The notes below the pieces were generated by a model that worked only from the letters and a program-made list of their open reading frames with translations, ran no database searches and was not told where the DNA came from. Shown here in pieces: positions 37,230 to 46,122 of a DNA stretch of 64,000 nt (its first letter is position 1; each line of letters opens with the position of its first letter). Source of the stretch: Ferruginibacter sp. GTDB lineage: Bacteria; Bacteroidota; Bacteroidia; Chitinophagales; Chitinophagaceae. The stretch is taken from positions 372,001 through 436,000 of the forward strand of contig JAHBTO010000001.1 in the NCBI GenBank assembly GCA_019638525.1, in the 5' to 3' direction. Both the position numbers and the translations under genes were made by a program.

Positions 37230-38315
37230 TTATATCTTGTTTTGTGCCAGTGATTTTTTTACGTTTTGAATATCGGCAGCTACCATTTCTTTTACCAGAG
37301 CTGCAAGGGTGTATTTAGGTTTCCAGCCTAATTTTTCTTTAGCTTTTGTAGCATCTCCTATCAACAAATCTACTTCTGTAGGCCTGAAATATTCAGGGTC
37401 AACAGCTACTACCAGTTTTCCAATAGGCAATTGATATGCGGCATTGCTGCAAGATTTTACTGTAGCTTTCTCGTTAACACCTTCACCGGTAAACTCCAAT
37501 TCAATTCCCACTTCTGCAAATGCCATCTTTATAAAATCTCTTACACTGGTAGTTATACCGGTTGCTATTACAAAGTCTTCGGGTTTATCCTGTTGTAATA
37601 TAAGCCACATAGCTTCTACATAATCTTTTGCATGTCCCCAGTCTCGTTGTGCATTAAGGTTACCCAGGTACAATGTATCTTGGGTACCATGTGCTATAGC
37701 AGCTACTGCCATGGTTATTTTACGGGTTACAAATGTTTCGCCACGTAATGGGCTTTCGTGGTTAAAAAGAATTCCGTTACATGCATATAAGTTATAAGCT
37801 TCACGGTAATTTACTACTATCCAGTATCCATACATTTTTGCTACAGCATATGGGCTTCTTGGATAAAATGGTGTTGTTTCTTTTTGAGGTACTTCTTGTA
37901 CCAGTCCATATAATTCGGATGTTGAAGCCTGGTATATCCTGGTTTTTTTCTCCATACCCAAAATTCGTATGGCTTCCATTAAACGCAAGGTTCCTATACC
38001 ATCTGCATTGGCTGTATATTCTGGTGTGTCAAAACTTACTTTTACATGGCTCATGGCTGCCAGGTTGTAAATTTCGTCCGGTTGGGTTTCCTGTACAATG
38101 CGTATAAGATTTGTACTGTCTGTCATATCGCCATAGTGCAGGGTAAACCTTATATTTTTTTCGTGTGGATCCTGGTACAGGTGATCGATACGATTGGTAT
38201 TCATTAAAGAAGACCTTCTTTTAATACCATGTACCCTGTAACCTTTATTTAATAATAGTTCCGAAAGATAAGCGCCGTCTTGTCCTGTAACGCCTGTTAT
38301 TAAAGCAGTTTTCAT
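37230..38315 (-). CDS. gmd: GDP-mannose 4,6-dehydratase
   Basis: The 361-residue protein has [15 protein letters not shown] (NADP-binding), a [11 protein letters not shown] segment, [23 protein letters not shown] (active-site Ser/Thr and Glu), [10 protein letters not shown] (Tyr-Lys) and [18 protein letters not shown]. All are characteristic of Gmd. It converts GDP-D-mannose to GDP-4-keto-6-deoxy-D-mannose, the branch point to GDP-L-fucose (via the adjacent Fcl) and, with the ColD-like enzyme at 23145-24320, to GDP-L-colitose. It lies 37 bp after fcl on the same strand. Confidence 0.96.
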   Translation of the reverse strand: MKTALITGVTGQDGAYLSELLLNKGYRVHGIKRRSSLMNTNRIDHLYQDPHEKNIRFTLHYGDMTDSTNLIRIVQETQPDEIYNLAAMSHVKVSFDTPEYTANADGIGTLRLMEAIRILGMEKKTRIYQASTSELYGLVQEVPQKETTPFYPRSPYAVAKMYGYWIVVNYREAYNLYACNGILFNHESPLRGETFVTRKITMAVAAIAHGTQDTLYLGNLNAQRDWGHAKDYVEAMWLILQQDKPEDFVIATGITTSVRDFIKMAFAEVGIELEFTGEGVNEKATVKSCSNAAYQLPIGKLVVAVDPEYFRPTEVDLLIGDATKAKEKLGWKPKYTLAALVKEMVAADIQNVKKSLAQNKI

Positions 38316-38352
38316 TTTGTGTTCTGTTTATTGTGGATTAGAGATAACAAAT

Positions 38353-39288
38353 TTATGATTTCCTTTTTTCAAGAAAATCGGCATACGCCTTCTTAATACC
38401 ATCTTTTAGTGGTGTAGTATAACGCCAACCTATGGTATTTATTTTTGAAACGTCCATTAATTTTCTGGGTGTGCCATCTGGCTTCGAAGTATCAAATTTC
38501 ATATTTCCGGTATAGCCGATAACTTCTTTTACCAGTTGCGCCAGTTCTTTTATAGATAAATCTTCGCCGCATCCAATATTGATGATTTCTTTCTCATCAT
38601 AGTTATCCATCAAAAAAATGCAGGCATCAGCCAAATCATCGGCATATAAGAATTCTCTCTTAGGATTTCCCGATCCCCAGATAACAACTTCGGGCAATTC
38701 GTTTTCTTTTGCTTCATGAAAACGGCGAATAAGCGCCGGCAATACATGCGAATTTTCAGGATGATAGTTATCATTGAGGCCATAGAGGTTAGTGGGCATA
38801 ACACTTATAAAATTTGCGCCATGCTGGTCTCTGTATGTTTCACATAATTTAATGCCGGCAATTTTTGCTATAGCATAAGGTTCATTGGTATGCTCAAGGG
38901 GCCCGGTTAGTAAATATTCTTCCTTTAGTGGCTGTGGTGCCATTTTTGGATATATGCATGAACTACCTAAAAAAAGTAGTTTAGTAACCTGGTTAGCATA
39001 AGCTGCATGAATGATGTTAGAAGCAATCATCAGGTTATCGTACAAAAAAGAAGCCCGGTAAGTATTGTTAGCTACAATACCACCAACCTTAGCAGCTGCT
39101 AAAAAAACAAATTGGGGTTTTTCTTTTGCAAAAAATAAATCAACGGCTTGTTGATTGCGTAGGTCAAGTTCCTTAGATGTACGGCAAATTAGATTTTTGA
39201 ATCCTCTTTGTTTTAAACCTCTTACAATAGCAGAGCCCACCATTCCGTTGTGCCCTGCTATGTAAACACTGTCATTTTCTTTCATCAT
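38353..39288 (-). CDS. fcl: GDP-L-fucose synthase
   Basis: The 311-residue protein matches Fcl closely: [70 protein letters not shown] and a C-terminal [14 protein letters not shown]. It epimerises C3 and C5 of GDP-4-keto-6-deoxymannose and reduces C4 with NADPH to give GDP-L-fucose. The start overlaps the upstream NusG-like gene by 4 bp (a second ATG follows one codon later). It is more canonical than the second Fcl-type gene at 24317-25255 and is paired with gmd. Confidence 0.93.
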   Translation of the reverse strand: MMKENDSVYIAGHNGMVGSAIVRGLKQRGFKNLICRTSKELDLRNQQAVDLFFAKEKPQFVFLAAAKVGGIVANNTYRASFLYDNLMIASNIIHAAYANQVTKLLFLGSSCIYPKMAPQPLKEEYLLTGPLEHTNEPYAIAKIAGIKLCETYRDQHGANFISVMPTNLYGLNDNYHPENSHVLPALIRRFHEAKENELPEVVIWGSGNPKREFLYADDLADACIFLMDNYDEKEIINIGCGEDLSIKELAQLVKEVIGYTGNMKFDTSKPDGTPRKLMDVSKINTIGWRYTTPLKDGIKKAYADFLEKRKS

Positions 39289-39818
39289 GAATGAGCAAAT
39301 CTATAATTATTCAGGCCTGGTATTTCCTGTACAAATATACCTGATTCATCCATTTCGGCTACCAAAGAGTATCCTAATGAAGGAAGGTTAACTTTAATTG
39401 ATTTGTTTTTTACTGCATACAATCTTCCATCAATTGAATAAGCAGCACCTTCATTATCCATTGATAACTCTTCTTTTTTATTTACATACGAAGGCATTAA
39501 TTTAATGTCCTTATAGTTTTCAATAAACTCTTTAATGGCGGTAATCTCTGGTTCTGCTATAATAGCAGGCTTTCCCAACCAATACAAAAGGTTAATTACG
39601 CCGCTGGTTTGTCGTAATGTATTAATATCCTGCTGTTCTACATTAACAAACACAATGGATTTAAACAAGGGTTCAAAAACAAATTTATGGCCCATAAACG
39701 TGTTTACTTTTACATACACCATAGGTACATAAACTTCAATTTTCTTTTTTCGCAGCAAAGCGGCAACCTTTTTTTCTGATTGCGGTTTTGTGTACACTGC
39801 GTGCCAATTTTTCTGCAT
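39285..39818 (-). CDS. UpxY-like NusG-family transcription antitermination protein
   Basis: The protein is 177 residues. [20 protein letters not shown] at residues 4-23 is the start of the NusG N-terminal (NGN) domain, with [10 protein letters not shown] and [12 protein letters not shown] following. The C-terminal half has a KOW-like SH3 pattern ([22 protein letters not shown]). Specialised paralogues of this kind (UpxY in Bacteroides, RfaH in enterobacteria) bind RNA polymerase and let it read through terminators in capsule operons. Here the gene lies third, after wza and wzc, rather than first. Its 3' end overlaps fcl by 4 bp. A terminator-like hairpin 2 kb downstream is a possible target. 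Confidence 0.9.
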   Translation of the reverse strand: MQKNWHAVYTKPQSEKKVAALLRKKKIEVYVPMVYVKVNTFMGHKFVFEPLFKSIVFVNVEQQDINTLRQTSGVINLLYWLGKPAIIAEPEITAIKEFIENYKDIKLMPSYVNKKEELSMDNEGAAYSIDGRLYAVKNKSIKVNLPSLGYSLVAEMDESGIFVQEIPGLNNYRFAHS

Positions 39819-39902
39819 AACATTTTTTTTTAAATTAGAAATGTGCAGTTAATCAGAATAGTTGGAAGGATTCTCAAATCAGCATGGCTTCGCCTTTCTC
39901 AG

Positions 39903-39941
39903 TTACAACCAATTTGACTTGAGTTTACGTGGATTTTTCAT
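39903..39941 (-). CDS. possible 12-codon upstream ORF between wzc and the UpxY-like gene
   Basis: A minus-strand ATG at 39939-39941 opens MKNPRKLKSNWL and stops at 39903-39905. It lies in the 140-bp gap between wzc and the NusG-like gene. The basic composition and complete frame are noticeable, but there is no visible ribosome-binding site and no way to test conservation here. It may be chance. Confidence 0.2.
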   Translation of the reverse strand: MKNPRKLKSNWL

Positions 39942-39958
39942 GATATAGGAGTTTAGGT

Positions 39959-42310
39959 TTATGCCGATTTTTTTTGTTTTAAGTTTTGCTGTGTATAACC
40001 ATATTGCTTACTGCCATACACATAATTATAACCGTAGCCATAATTGTTTTTAAAGAAACCCCTGGTTTTAACGCCATTAAATATTATTGCCAGGTTCTTT
40101 AACGGATTTATTTCCATATTTTCTTCAATACGTTTTACCAACAGTTTGGGAGTATAGTTATGCCTTACTACATACAATGTAGCATCGCATAAATCAGATA
40201 CTATAAAAGCATCTGATACAAGCACGGCTGGTGAGGTATCGATAATCACCATATCGAACCTGCTGCTTAAATAATCAATTAATGACCCAATTTTTCCATT
40301 TGCCAATAATTCCGAAGGATTATCAGGCAATTCTTCGCCCGGCGAAATAAACGAAAGGTTTTCATGCCCATCTACCGGATGTATAATATCATCAGAGTAT
40401 CTATCACCTTTGAGGTATTCGGTTATACCTTCACGTTGAGGTACATTAAATATTTTTGAAAGTGTTGGTACATTAAGATCCATATCAACCAACACCACTT
40501 TTTTGCCGGTTAATGAAAGGCTTTTAGCCAGGTTTGCTGCTACAAAACTTTTTCCTTCGCCAGATATGCTTGATGTAACCAATATCTTTTTATGATCGGG
40601 GTCAATACCTAAAAACGACAGAGAAATTCTTAGTTTTCTAAACTCTTCGGCCACTATACTTCGCCTGCCTTTTTCAATAACAAGTGGCGTTTTAGATTTA
40701 TCAAAAGTTATTTCTGCAATTACAGGTACCGAAGTTGATTTTTCTATTTCGGCTCTGTATTTAATTTTATTTGAAAATGCATCTTTAATAAAAATAAGGC
40801 CAACACTTAATCCCAAAGCTCCCATTATTGCCATCATATAAATTAGCTTCCTTTTGGGGCTTACAGGGTCCTTACCTGCAAGAGCTTCATCAACTATACG
40901 GCTATTAGATACAGTAGATGCATAAGACAACTCACTTTCTTCTTTTTTCTGTAATAAAATTTGATACAGGTTATTTTTTGATTGTTGTTCTCGGCTAATT
41001 TCAAGCAACTGTCTTTCTTTTTGAGGTATAGACGATAAAAAAGAATTATAACTGCCCGAAGTTGCACTTATACTTTGGCGTGAAGCCATTAAACTGCTTT
41101 TTTGATTTTGGATATTTTGAAGAATACTTGGTCTTATTTTATTAATCTCATCTTTTAATGCTAAAAGTGAAGGATTATTTTCACCTACAGTTTTCTTTAA
41201 TTTATCATATTCCAACTGTGTAGAATAAAGCTTGTTCAGCATGTTAGATAACATGGGATCGTTTACCCCCAGTGTGGAAGGAACGATAGCACTATTATTG
41301 TCCGAAGTTGAAACCGATTTTTCAACCTGGTTAATAATAGCAAGCTGGTTATTTACTTCAGATAGCTTTTGATCATTGGTACCCACATTTTGTAAATACA
41401 CTTGTCCTTGTGAACTTATATCCACTGCATTACTTCCCGATTTATACTTTTGTACTTTCTTTTCAATCGAGTCAAGGTCTTTACCCAATATTGCAAGCCT
41501 TTCGTTTATAAATGCCAGTGTATTTCGGGCTAATGAATTTATTTCATTTTTTGAAGTTTGGTCATACGCAATAATCAATTGACTTAAAATATCGGCAGCC
41601 CGCTGCCGTACAGGATCTCTGTAACTTAAATCAACTATTGCCGATTGACGTGATGAGGAAACCTTTAAACCTCCCAGCATTTGAGATGCTACTATTTTTG
41701 GGTTTTCAATAGAAAAATACATCGGCTTTCCGGTGGCCCTTGAAGCGCTGAAATTTTTATTGGGAACAAACCTTAGGGTTCCATAATCTGTATTCACAAA
41801 TTCATTTAGTGGAAATTTATCCTTATTCTCAAGAGTTACAGTCTTATCTGCATTATTATACACAAAGCTGATTTTATCAACATTATCTAATGAATCGGGA
41901 TTTTGTGCTTCAACTAAAACCGGCGATATCATATAAGCATCGCTTGCTTTAACCTTTCCTTGTTCGTAAACAGGTGCATATAGCCTAAGTTTTTTAACCA
42001 CCTGCTCCATTAAAGAGCGTGATTGCAAAACTTCAATTTCATTTTCTACAACTTTTTTTGAAGCTATCAGGTTAAGCGATTCCATCAGTTTAGAATCTTC
42101 ACTTCCTCTTTTTTCATCCTTAATAATCATAGTAGCCTTAGCCTCATATATTGGTGTAGCATATCGCAAATAAACATAAGCTGCTCCAATAGCTAATGCC
42201 GAAACCAAGATAAACAGCGGCCAATAGGGGATATATTTTGCAATCATATCTCCCATCATGCTCGATTCTTTTTCTTCGAATCCGTTTTCTATGTTTTTTA
42301 CTTGTTTCAT
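39959..42310 (-). CDS. wzc: Wzc-like polysaccharide co-polymerase with tyrosine kinase domain
   Basis: The protein is 783 residues. A first membrane helix (about 30-50) precedes a Wzz-type periplasmic domain and a long coiled-coil region (about 255-470). KRKLIYMMAIMGALGLSVGL is the second helix. The cytosolic BY-kinase domain has Walker A SSISGEGKSFVAANLA (near 580), Walker A' VVLVDMDLNVPTL and Walker B MVIIDTSPAVLVSD. The C-terminus is Tyr-rich (YGYGYNYVYGSKQYGY), the autophosphorylation cluster. It controls chain length and export together with Wza, whose gene lies 3 bp upstream. The PHP phosphatase at 2188-2937 may reverse its phosphorylation. Confidence 0.95.
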   Translation of the reverse strand: MKQVKNIENGFEEKESSMMGDMIAKYIPYWPLFILVSALAIGAAYVYLRYATPIYEAKATMIIKDEKRGSEDSKLMESLNLIASKKVVENEIEVLQSRSLMEQVVKKLRLYAPVYEQGKVKASDAYMISPVLVEAQNPDSLDNVDKISFVYNNADKTVTLENKDKFPLNEFVNTDYGTLRFVPNKNFSASRATGKPMYFSIENPKIVASQMLGGLKVSSSRQSAIVDLSYRDPVRQRAADILSQLIIAYDQTSKNEINSLARNTLAFINERLAILGKDLDSIEKKVQKYKSGSNAVDISSQGQVYLQNVGTNDQKLSEVNNQLAIINQVEKSVSTSDNNSAIVPSTLGVNDPMLSNMLNKLYSTQLEYDKLKKTVGENNPSLLALKDEINKIRPSILQNIQNQKSSLMASRQSISATSGSYNSFLSSIPQKERQLLEISREQQSKNNLYQILLQKKEESELSYASTVSNSRIVDEALAGKDPVSPKRKLIYMMAIMGALGLSVGLIFIKDAFSNKIKYRAEIEKSTSVPVIAEITFDKSKTPLVIEKGRRSIVAEEFRKLRISLSFLGIDPDHKKILVTSSISGEGKSFVAANLAKSLSLTGKKVVLVDMDLNVPTLSKIFNVPQREGITEYLKGDRYSDDIIHPVDGHENLSFISPGEELPDNPSELLANGKIGSLIDYLSSRFDMVIIDTSPAVLVSDAFIVSDLCDATLYVVRHNYTPKLLVKRIEENMEINPLKNLAIIFNGVKTRGFFKNNYGYGYNYVYGSKQYGYTQQNLKQKKSA

Positions 42311-42313
42311 TTT

Positions 42314-43087
42314 TTATTTTATAACCTTATCAAGTACCAGCAGCAAAACAGATATACTGGTGAAAACAATTGGCACAATTTGCTGCGACCTGCCCGATAC
42401 TGCCACCTTAGCTGCATTGGGTTCTACATATACAACATCATTGGGTTGTAAATAGTAGTAAGGCGAATTTAAAAAGTCACTTGAGTTAAGGTTTAAACGC
42501 CTGGTAACCCTTGCGCCATCTTCTTCTCTTATTAATAACACATTATCCCGTTTTCCATAAATTGTTAAATCGCCTGCCAGGCCTATTGCTTTTACCAATG
42601 AAATTTTTTCGCTGGGAACATTTATAACAGTTGGTTTTGCCACTTCTCCTAAAATTGTTACTTCAAAATTCATAAAACGTATATCTACAACAGGTTCCAA
42701 TAATAATTTTTTTTCAAGTATAACATCTGTTATCCTTTGTTTTAACTGGCTTTTGGTAAGCCCTTCGGCTTTTATGGGGCCCAGCATGGGGATATCAATA
42801 TTACCATTGTTATCTATTAAATATCCGCTGCCCTGGTTATTTCCACCGGCAGCTGCCCCATCTGCACCACCTGCCTGGTTAAAATCGGCCGATGCTTTAG
42901 CATTTAAACTGCTGATTTTTATATTTAGGATATCGTTTTTTTGTAAAGGCGCTTCCACAATAGGCAATCTTGCCCTGAAAGCAGTATCTTGTACATCACG
43001 GAAATATGCTATCTTTTTAGTGTTGGTACATGATGTAAAGCATACAGATGCAATTACTATATAAATCAATATAAACCTTGTGGCCAT
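42314..43087 (-). CDS. wza: Wza-like outer-membrane polysaccharide export lipoprotein
   Basis: The protein is 257 residues, shorter than enteric Wza as is usual in Bacteroidota. The signal peptide ends in a lipobox CFTSC (Cys near residue 20). LQKNDILNIKISSL begins the polysaccharide export domain, and YLIDNNGNIDIPMLGPIKAE with an SLBB-type VTILGEVAKPTVINVPSEK follows. A C-terminal hydrophobic helix (IVPIVFTSISVLLLVLDKVI) resembles the membrane-spanning segment of Wza relatives. It is the first gene of the minus-strand exopolysaccharide run, so the main promoter should lie upstream within 43088-43422. Confidence 0.92.
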   Translation of the reverse strand: MATRFILIYIVIASVCFTSCTNTKKIAYFRDVQDTAFRARLPIVEAPLQKNDILNIKISSLNAKASADFNQAGGADGAAAGGNNQGSGYLIDNNGNIDIPMLGPIKAEGLTKSQLKQRITDVILEKKLLLEPVVDIRFMNFEVTILGEVAKPTVINVPSEKISLVKAIGLAGDLTIYGKRDNVLLIREEDGARVTRRLNLNSSDFLNSPYYYLQPNDVVYVEPNAAKVAVSGRSQQIVPIVFTSISVLLLVLDKVIK

Positions 43088-43422
43088 AATATAATATTAC
43101 AGTTTACTTAACAAATCAATCGGATATTAATAGAAAAGCCTTTGGATAGGATAGGGGGAGGTAAGGAAAAGTAAGATATTATATTCTGTTGTCAGAGCAT
43201 AACCAAATCCTACGGTAAAAATACTATTAAAAATAGATTTACCAAATTTATCTTCAACTATTTTATGATTATCTCTGTAATATTTAAAATTTTTCTTTTT
43301 TGATAGACATTCTATACCCTATAAAGGGTATATATATATCAATTAATTGGCATTTAATTTAAAAAAGGCTTATTTCTTTAATGAATTTTTATCTATCAAA
43401 GTTTATTAATCTTATATAAAAA
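43088..43422 (-). promoter_or_regulatory. leader region of the exopolysaccharide locus (promoter not resolved)
   Basis: This 335-bp AT-rich stretch separates the terminator of the PepSY-like gene from wza and must hold the promoter of the long minus-strand run. One minus-strand TAAATTTG box (43243-43250) fits the Bacteroidota -7 pattern TAnnTTTG, but no TTG element is found at the usual spacing. No coding frame or stable RNA is apparent. The length allows a leader of about 150 nt on which a UpxY-like protein could load. Confidence 0.35.
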
Positions 43423-43455
43423 ATAGCAGCCCGGAGTAATAACCGGAGCTGCTAT
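43415..43455 (-). terminator. terminator of the PepSY-like gene
   Basis: ATAGCAGCCCGG (43423-43434) pairs with CCGG-A-GCTGCTAT (43443-43455), with one bulged A. On the minus strand a six-T run follows at 43415-43422. It lies 14 bp past the stop at 43469 and insulates the exopolysaccharide promoter region. Confidence 0.85.
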
Positions 43456-43468
43456 AAATAGATGACTT

Positions 43469-43915
43469 TTAAATTTTAACCTTGCTTTCAACAGTAATTT
43501 CGCCATTTGCATAAGCTTTAAGCTTTAGCAACTTTTCGCCACTTTTAACTTTAAAAGAATACCAGGTACTGCCTTCTACAGTTAATTCCACTGCAGTTTT
43601 ATCCACTTCGTAGCCTGCATATCTCTCAGATAAAGTCAAAGAAATATTTAATGGCAAATCTTTGATACTGATCCTTCTTGAAATACCAATAAGTTCACCG
43701 GTTTCATTATATGCAGCATCTACATCTTCATTATTGAGTGTAAACGAAGCAAAATAAAACTCGTTGTTTTTTTCCCAGCTTACCCCACGGGCATTTGAAA
43801 AATTTTTTTCAAATGCTGCTTTTACAGCGGGGGTTAACTTTACAGGCTCAAGCGCAAAGGCGCTGATGGCAAACAGCAATACTACTGCTGTTAAGCCGAT
43901 TTTAATTTTTTTCAT
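43469..43915 (-). CDS. small secreted PepSY-like (BLIP-like) protein
   Basis: The protein is 148 residues with a signal peptide cleaved near AISAFA. The mature part has two PepSY-like repeats: a KAAFEKNFSNARGVSWEKNN segment followed by YFASFTLNNEDVDAAYNETG, then a second, weaker set around LTVEGSTWYSFKVKSGEKLL. This is the pattern of the putative beta-lactamase-inhibitor-like PepSY family common in Bacteroidota periplasms. Function is unknown. It is a single-gene unit with its own strong terminator. Confidence 0.8.
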   Translation of the reverse strand: MKKIKIGLTAVVLLFAISAFALEPVKLTPAVKAAFEKNFSNARGVSWEKNNEFYFASFTLNNEDVDAAYNETGELIGISRRISIKDLPLNISLTLSERYAGYEVDKTAVELTVEGSTWYSFKVKSGEKLLKLKAYANGEITVESKVKI

Positions 43916-44247
43916 AACTATACTTTTTAGGTTTTAAAAATAACTGCCTCATGACTGGCAGCTTGAATTACTGTATAAAATTATTGAGAGAGAATAATTG
44001 GCAAAGCTAAATCAATATGAATGCGGCTTAATTCTTTTGTTACTGTTAGGAGCGGTTAACAAAAATTATGTAACCCTATTTTGGGGGCATTTATTACAGT
44101 TAAAATTTGCCTGTGTATTCTTTTCTTAATAAAATGATAAATGATGATAGCCAACAGTTAAAAAGTGAAAATGGTATTAACATTTTATACTTAATTATTT
44201 GGTATTGATATATGGCTAACATAATCTGTTTAACTTCATAGGTTATA
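43916..44247. other. intergenic region between divergent genes
   Basis: These 332 bp should carry promoters for the PepSY-like gene (minus) and the AcpH-like gene (plus). A minus-strand TAGCTTTG (44002-44009) matches a -7 box but lacks a partner element. No gene or RNA is seen. Confidence 0.4.
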
Positions 44248-44844
44248 ATGAACTACCTGGCACATGCATATCTTTCATTTAATAATCCATCATTGCTGGT
44301 AGGCAATATGATTAGTGATTTTATAAAAGGGAAGAAACAATTTGAGTATCCAACCCCCATTCAAAAAGGGATAAAATTACACAGGCAAATAGATGCATTT
44401 ACAGACGCACATGATGCTACCAGGAATTTAAAATCGTTTTTTAGAAACCAATACCGATTATACAGCGGGGCTTTTGCCGATGTGGTATACGACCATTTTT
44501 TAGCTAATGATAATACTGTTTTTAAAAATGGGGAGGCGTTAAATAATTTTGCACTTTTAAGTTATAATACATTGGATGGTTATGAGCACCTGTTTCCGCC
44601 GGTTTTTTCAAAACTTTTTCCCTACATGAAAATGCAAAACTGGCTGTATAATTACAGGTATAAATGGGGTATTGAAAAAAGTATGGCTGGTGTAGTACGC
44701 CGTGCTGCTTATATTAATGATAGCAGCAAAGCGTTTGAAATCTTTAATAAAAACTATAACAGTATGCAAGAATGCTATGCTCATTTTTTTCCCGATATAA
44801 AAAAATTTGCATTTAATATTGCCAGTGAATTTTTACAAAATTGA
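44248..44844 (+). CDS. acyl carrier protein phosphodiesterase family protein (AcpH-like)
   Basis: The 198-residue protein begins MNYLAHAYLSFNNPSLLVGN, then MISDFIKGKK, GIKLHRQIDAFTDAH and DVVYDHFLA. These His/Asp-containing segments define the AcpH family and form an HD-like metal site. AcpH removes the phosphopantetheine arm from acyl carrier protein. Length is within a few residues of the E. coli enzyme. Residual doubt concerns whether Bacteroidota members act on ACP. Confidence 0.88.
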   Translation: MNYLAHAYLSFNNPSLLVGNMISDFIKGKKQFEYPTPIQKGIKLHRQIDAFTDAHDATRNLKSFFRNQYRLYSGAFADVVYDHFLANDNTVFKNGEALNNFALLSYNTLDGYEHLFPPVFSKLFPYMKMQNWLYNYRYKWGIEKSMAGVVRRAAYINDSSKAFEIFNKNYNSMQECYAHFFPDIKKFAFNIASEFLQN

Positions 44845-44870
44845 ATGTATTACCTTTAATTTAAAAAAAC

Positions 44871-45434
44871 ATGAAACTATTAACTACCATCATCGCAGCA
44901 CTCTGCTTTTCGATGTCATCAGTACAGGCTCAGGTTAAATACCCTGCAATAGATAAATCAAATCTGGATTTGGCATATTATCCACCTATGTACCCTTTAC
45001 TTAAAATACAAGGCAAAGCCAAAGATCCGCTGATAGCAAGGGTTATTTACAGCAGGCCGCACAAAAACGGCAGGGTTATATTTGGAAACCTGGTAGAGTA
45101 TGGAAAAGTATGGCGCCTGGGAGCAAATGAAGCTACCGAAATAGAATTTTTTACCGATGTAAAAATTGGCGACACTAAAGTTAAAAAAGGCCGTTATACT
45201 TTATATGCTATTCCCGGCGAAACTGAATGGACAATTATTGTAAATAAAGAAACAGATATTTGGGGATCGTTTAAGTATGATGAAAAAAGTGATGTAGTGC
45301 GTATAAACCTGCCTGTGCAAAAGCTAACAGAAACAAAAGAAGATTTCTCGATGGTTTTTGAAAAAACGGGCACAGGTGCTAATCTTAATATGGCATGGGA
45401 AGATGTACAAATTAGTTTACCAATAGTATTTTAA
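44871..45434 (+). CDS. secreted DUF2911 protein
   Basis: The protein is 187 residues with a signal peptide (ending VQAQ). The core ARVIYSRPHKNGRVIFGN, YGKVWRLGANEATEIEFF, KKGRYTLYAIPGE and WTIIVNKETDIWG is the DUF2911 signature. The family is common in Bacteroidota envelopes and has no known function. A paralogue with the same core follows 9 bp later, so they form a tandem pair and are probably co-expressed. Confidence 0.88.
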   Translation: MKLLTTIIAALCFSMSSVQAQVKYPAIDKSNLDLAYYPPMYPLLKIQGKAKDPLIARVIYSRPHKNGRVIFGNLVEYGKVWRLGANEATEIEFFTDVKIGDTKVKKGRYTLYAIPGETEWTIIVNKETDIWGSFKYDEKSDVVRINLPVQKLTETKEDFSMVFEKTGTGANLNMAWEDVQISLPIVF

Positions 45435-45443
45435 CATTAAAGT

Positions 45444-46094
45444 ATGCCCGTAAAAAAGCCAATTTCATTGTTATCATTAATTATTACAGTTAGTTTATTT
45501 GTTTGTTGCACTCAACAAGCAAATAAACCTGTTGAGATTAATTCTCAAAACCGTATACCGGTATCGGTTAAAGACAGTTTGTTACTATCTATTGATAAAT
45601 CACCAATGGATATGATTTATTTTCCGGTTGAATATCCAAAGCAAAAAATGATAACACCCGATATGCCCGAGCCGGTTGCCAGGGTTATCTATAGCAGGCC
45701 ACAAATAAATGGCAGGCTTATTTTTGGCGATACTTCTGTTACACAAAATGTTATACAGTATTACGGACACGACTGGCGGCTGGGCGCCAATGAAGCCACC
45801 GAGATTGAGTTTTTTAAACCAGTTACCATTAATGGCAACAAAGTTGCGGCTGGCAGGTATATTATGTACTGTATACCTTATCATGATAAGTGGAAAATAA
45901 TATTTAATAAAAACCTTTATAGCTGGGGCTTACATATTGATAAATCGAAGGACCTGTTCCAGACTGAGCTTCCTACAATCAATAACAATGTGTTGATAGA
46001 ATATTTCACTATGCAATTTCAAAAGGCAGATTATGGCTGTAATCTGGTGATGGCCTGGGGAAATTATAAAGTTATACTACCAGTTAATTTTTAA
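45444..46094 (+). CDS. DUF2911 lipoprotein
   Basis: The protein is 216 residues. A hydrophobic N-terminus ends in the lipobox FVCC near residue 22, so it is likely a lipoprotein, unlike its secreted neighbour. The DUF2911 core is clear: ARVIYSRPQINGRLIFGD, HDWRLGANEATEIEFF, AAGRYIMYCIPYHDKW and IIFNKNLYSWG. It carries a short insert (TQNVIQYYG) relative to the upstream paralogue. Role unknown. Confidence 0.87.
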   Translation: MPVKKPISLLSLIITVSLFVCCTQQANKPVEINSQNRIPVSVKDSLLLSIDKSPMDMIYFPVEYPKQKMITPDMPEPVARVIYSRPQINGRLIFGDTSVTQNVIQYYGHDWRLGANEATEIEFFKPVTINGNKVAAGRYIMYCIPYHDKWKIIFNKNLYSWGLHIDKSKDLFQTELPTINNNVLIEYFTMQFQKADYGCNLVMAWGNYKVILPVNF

Positions 46095-46122
46095 GTAGCA
46101 TCCATTTACAGAAATTTATACC

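Noticed and set aside
43088..43422. Promoter for the exopolysaccharide run at TAAATTTG (43243-43250, minus strand)
   Set aside because: The box alone is expected often by chance in AT-rich DNA and no TTG element lies at the usual distance.
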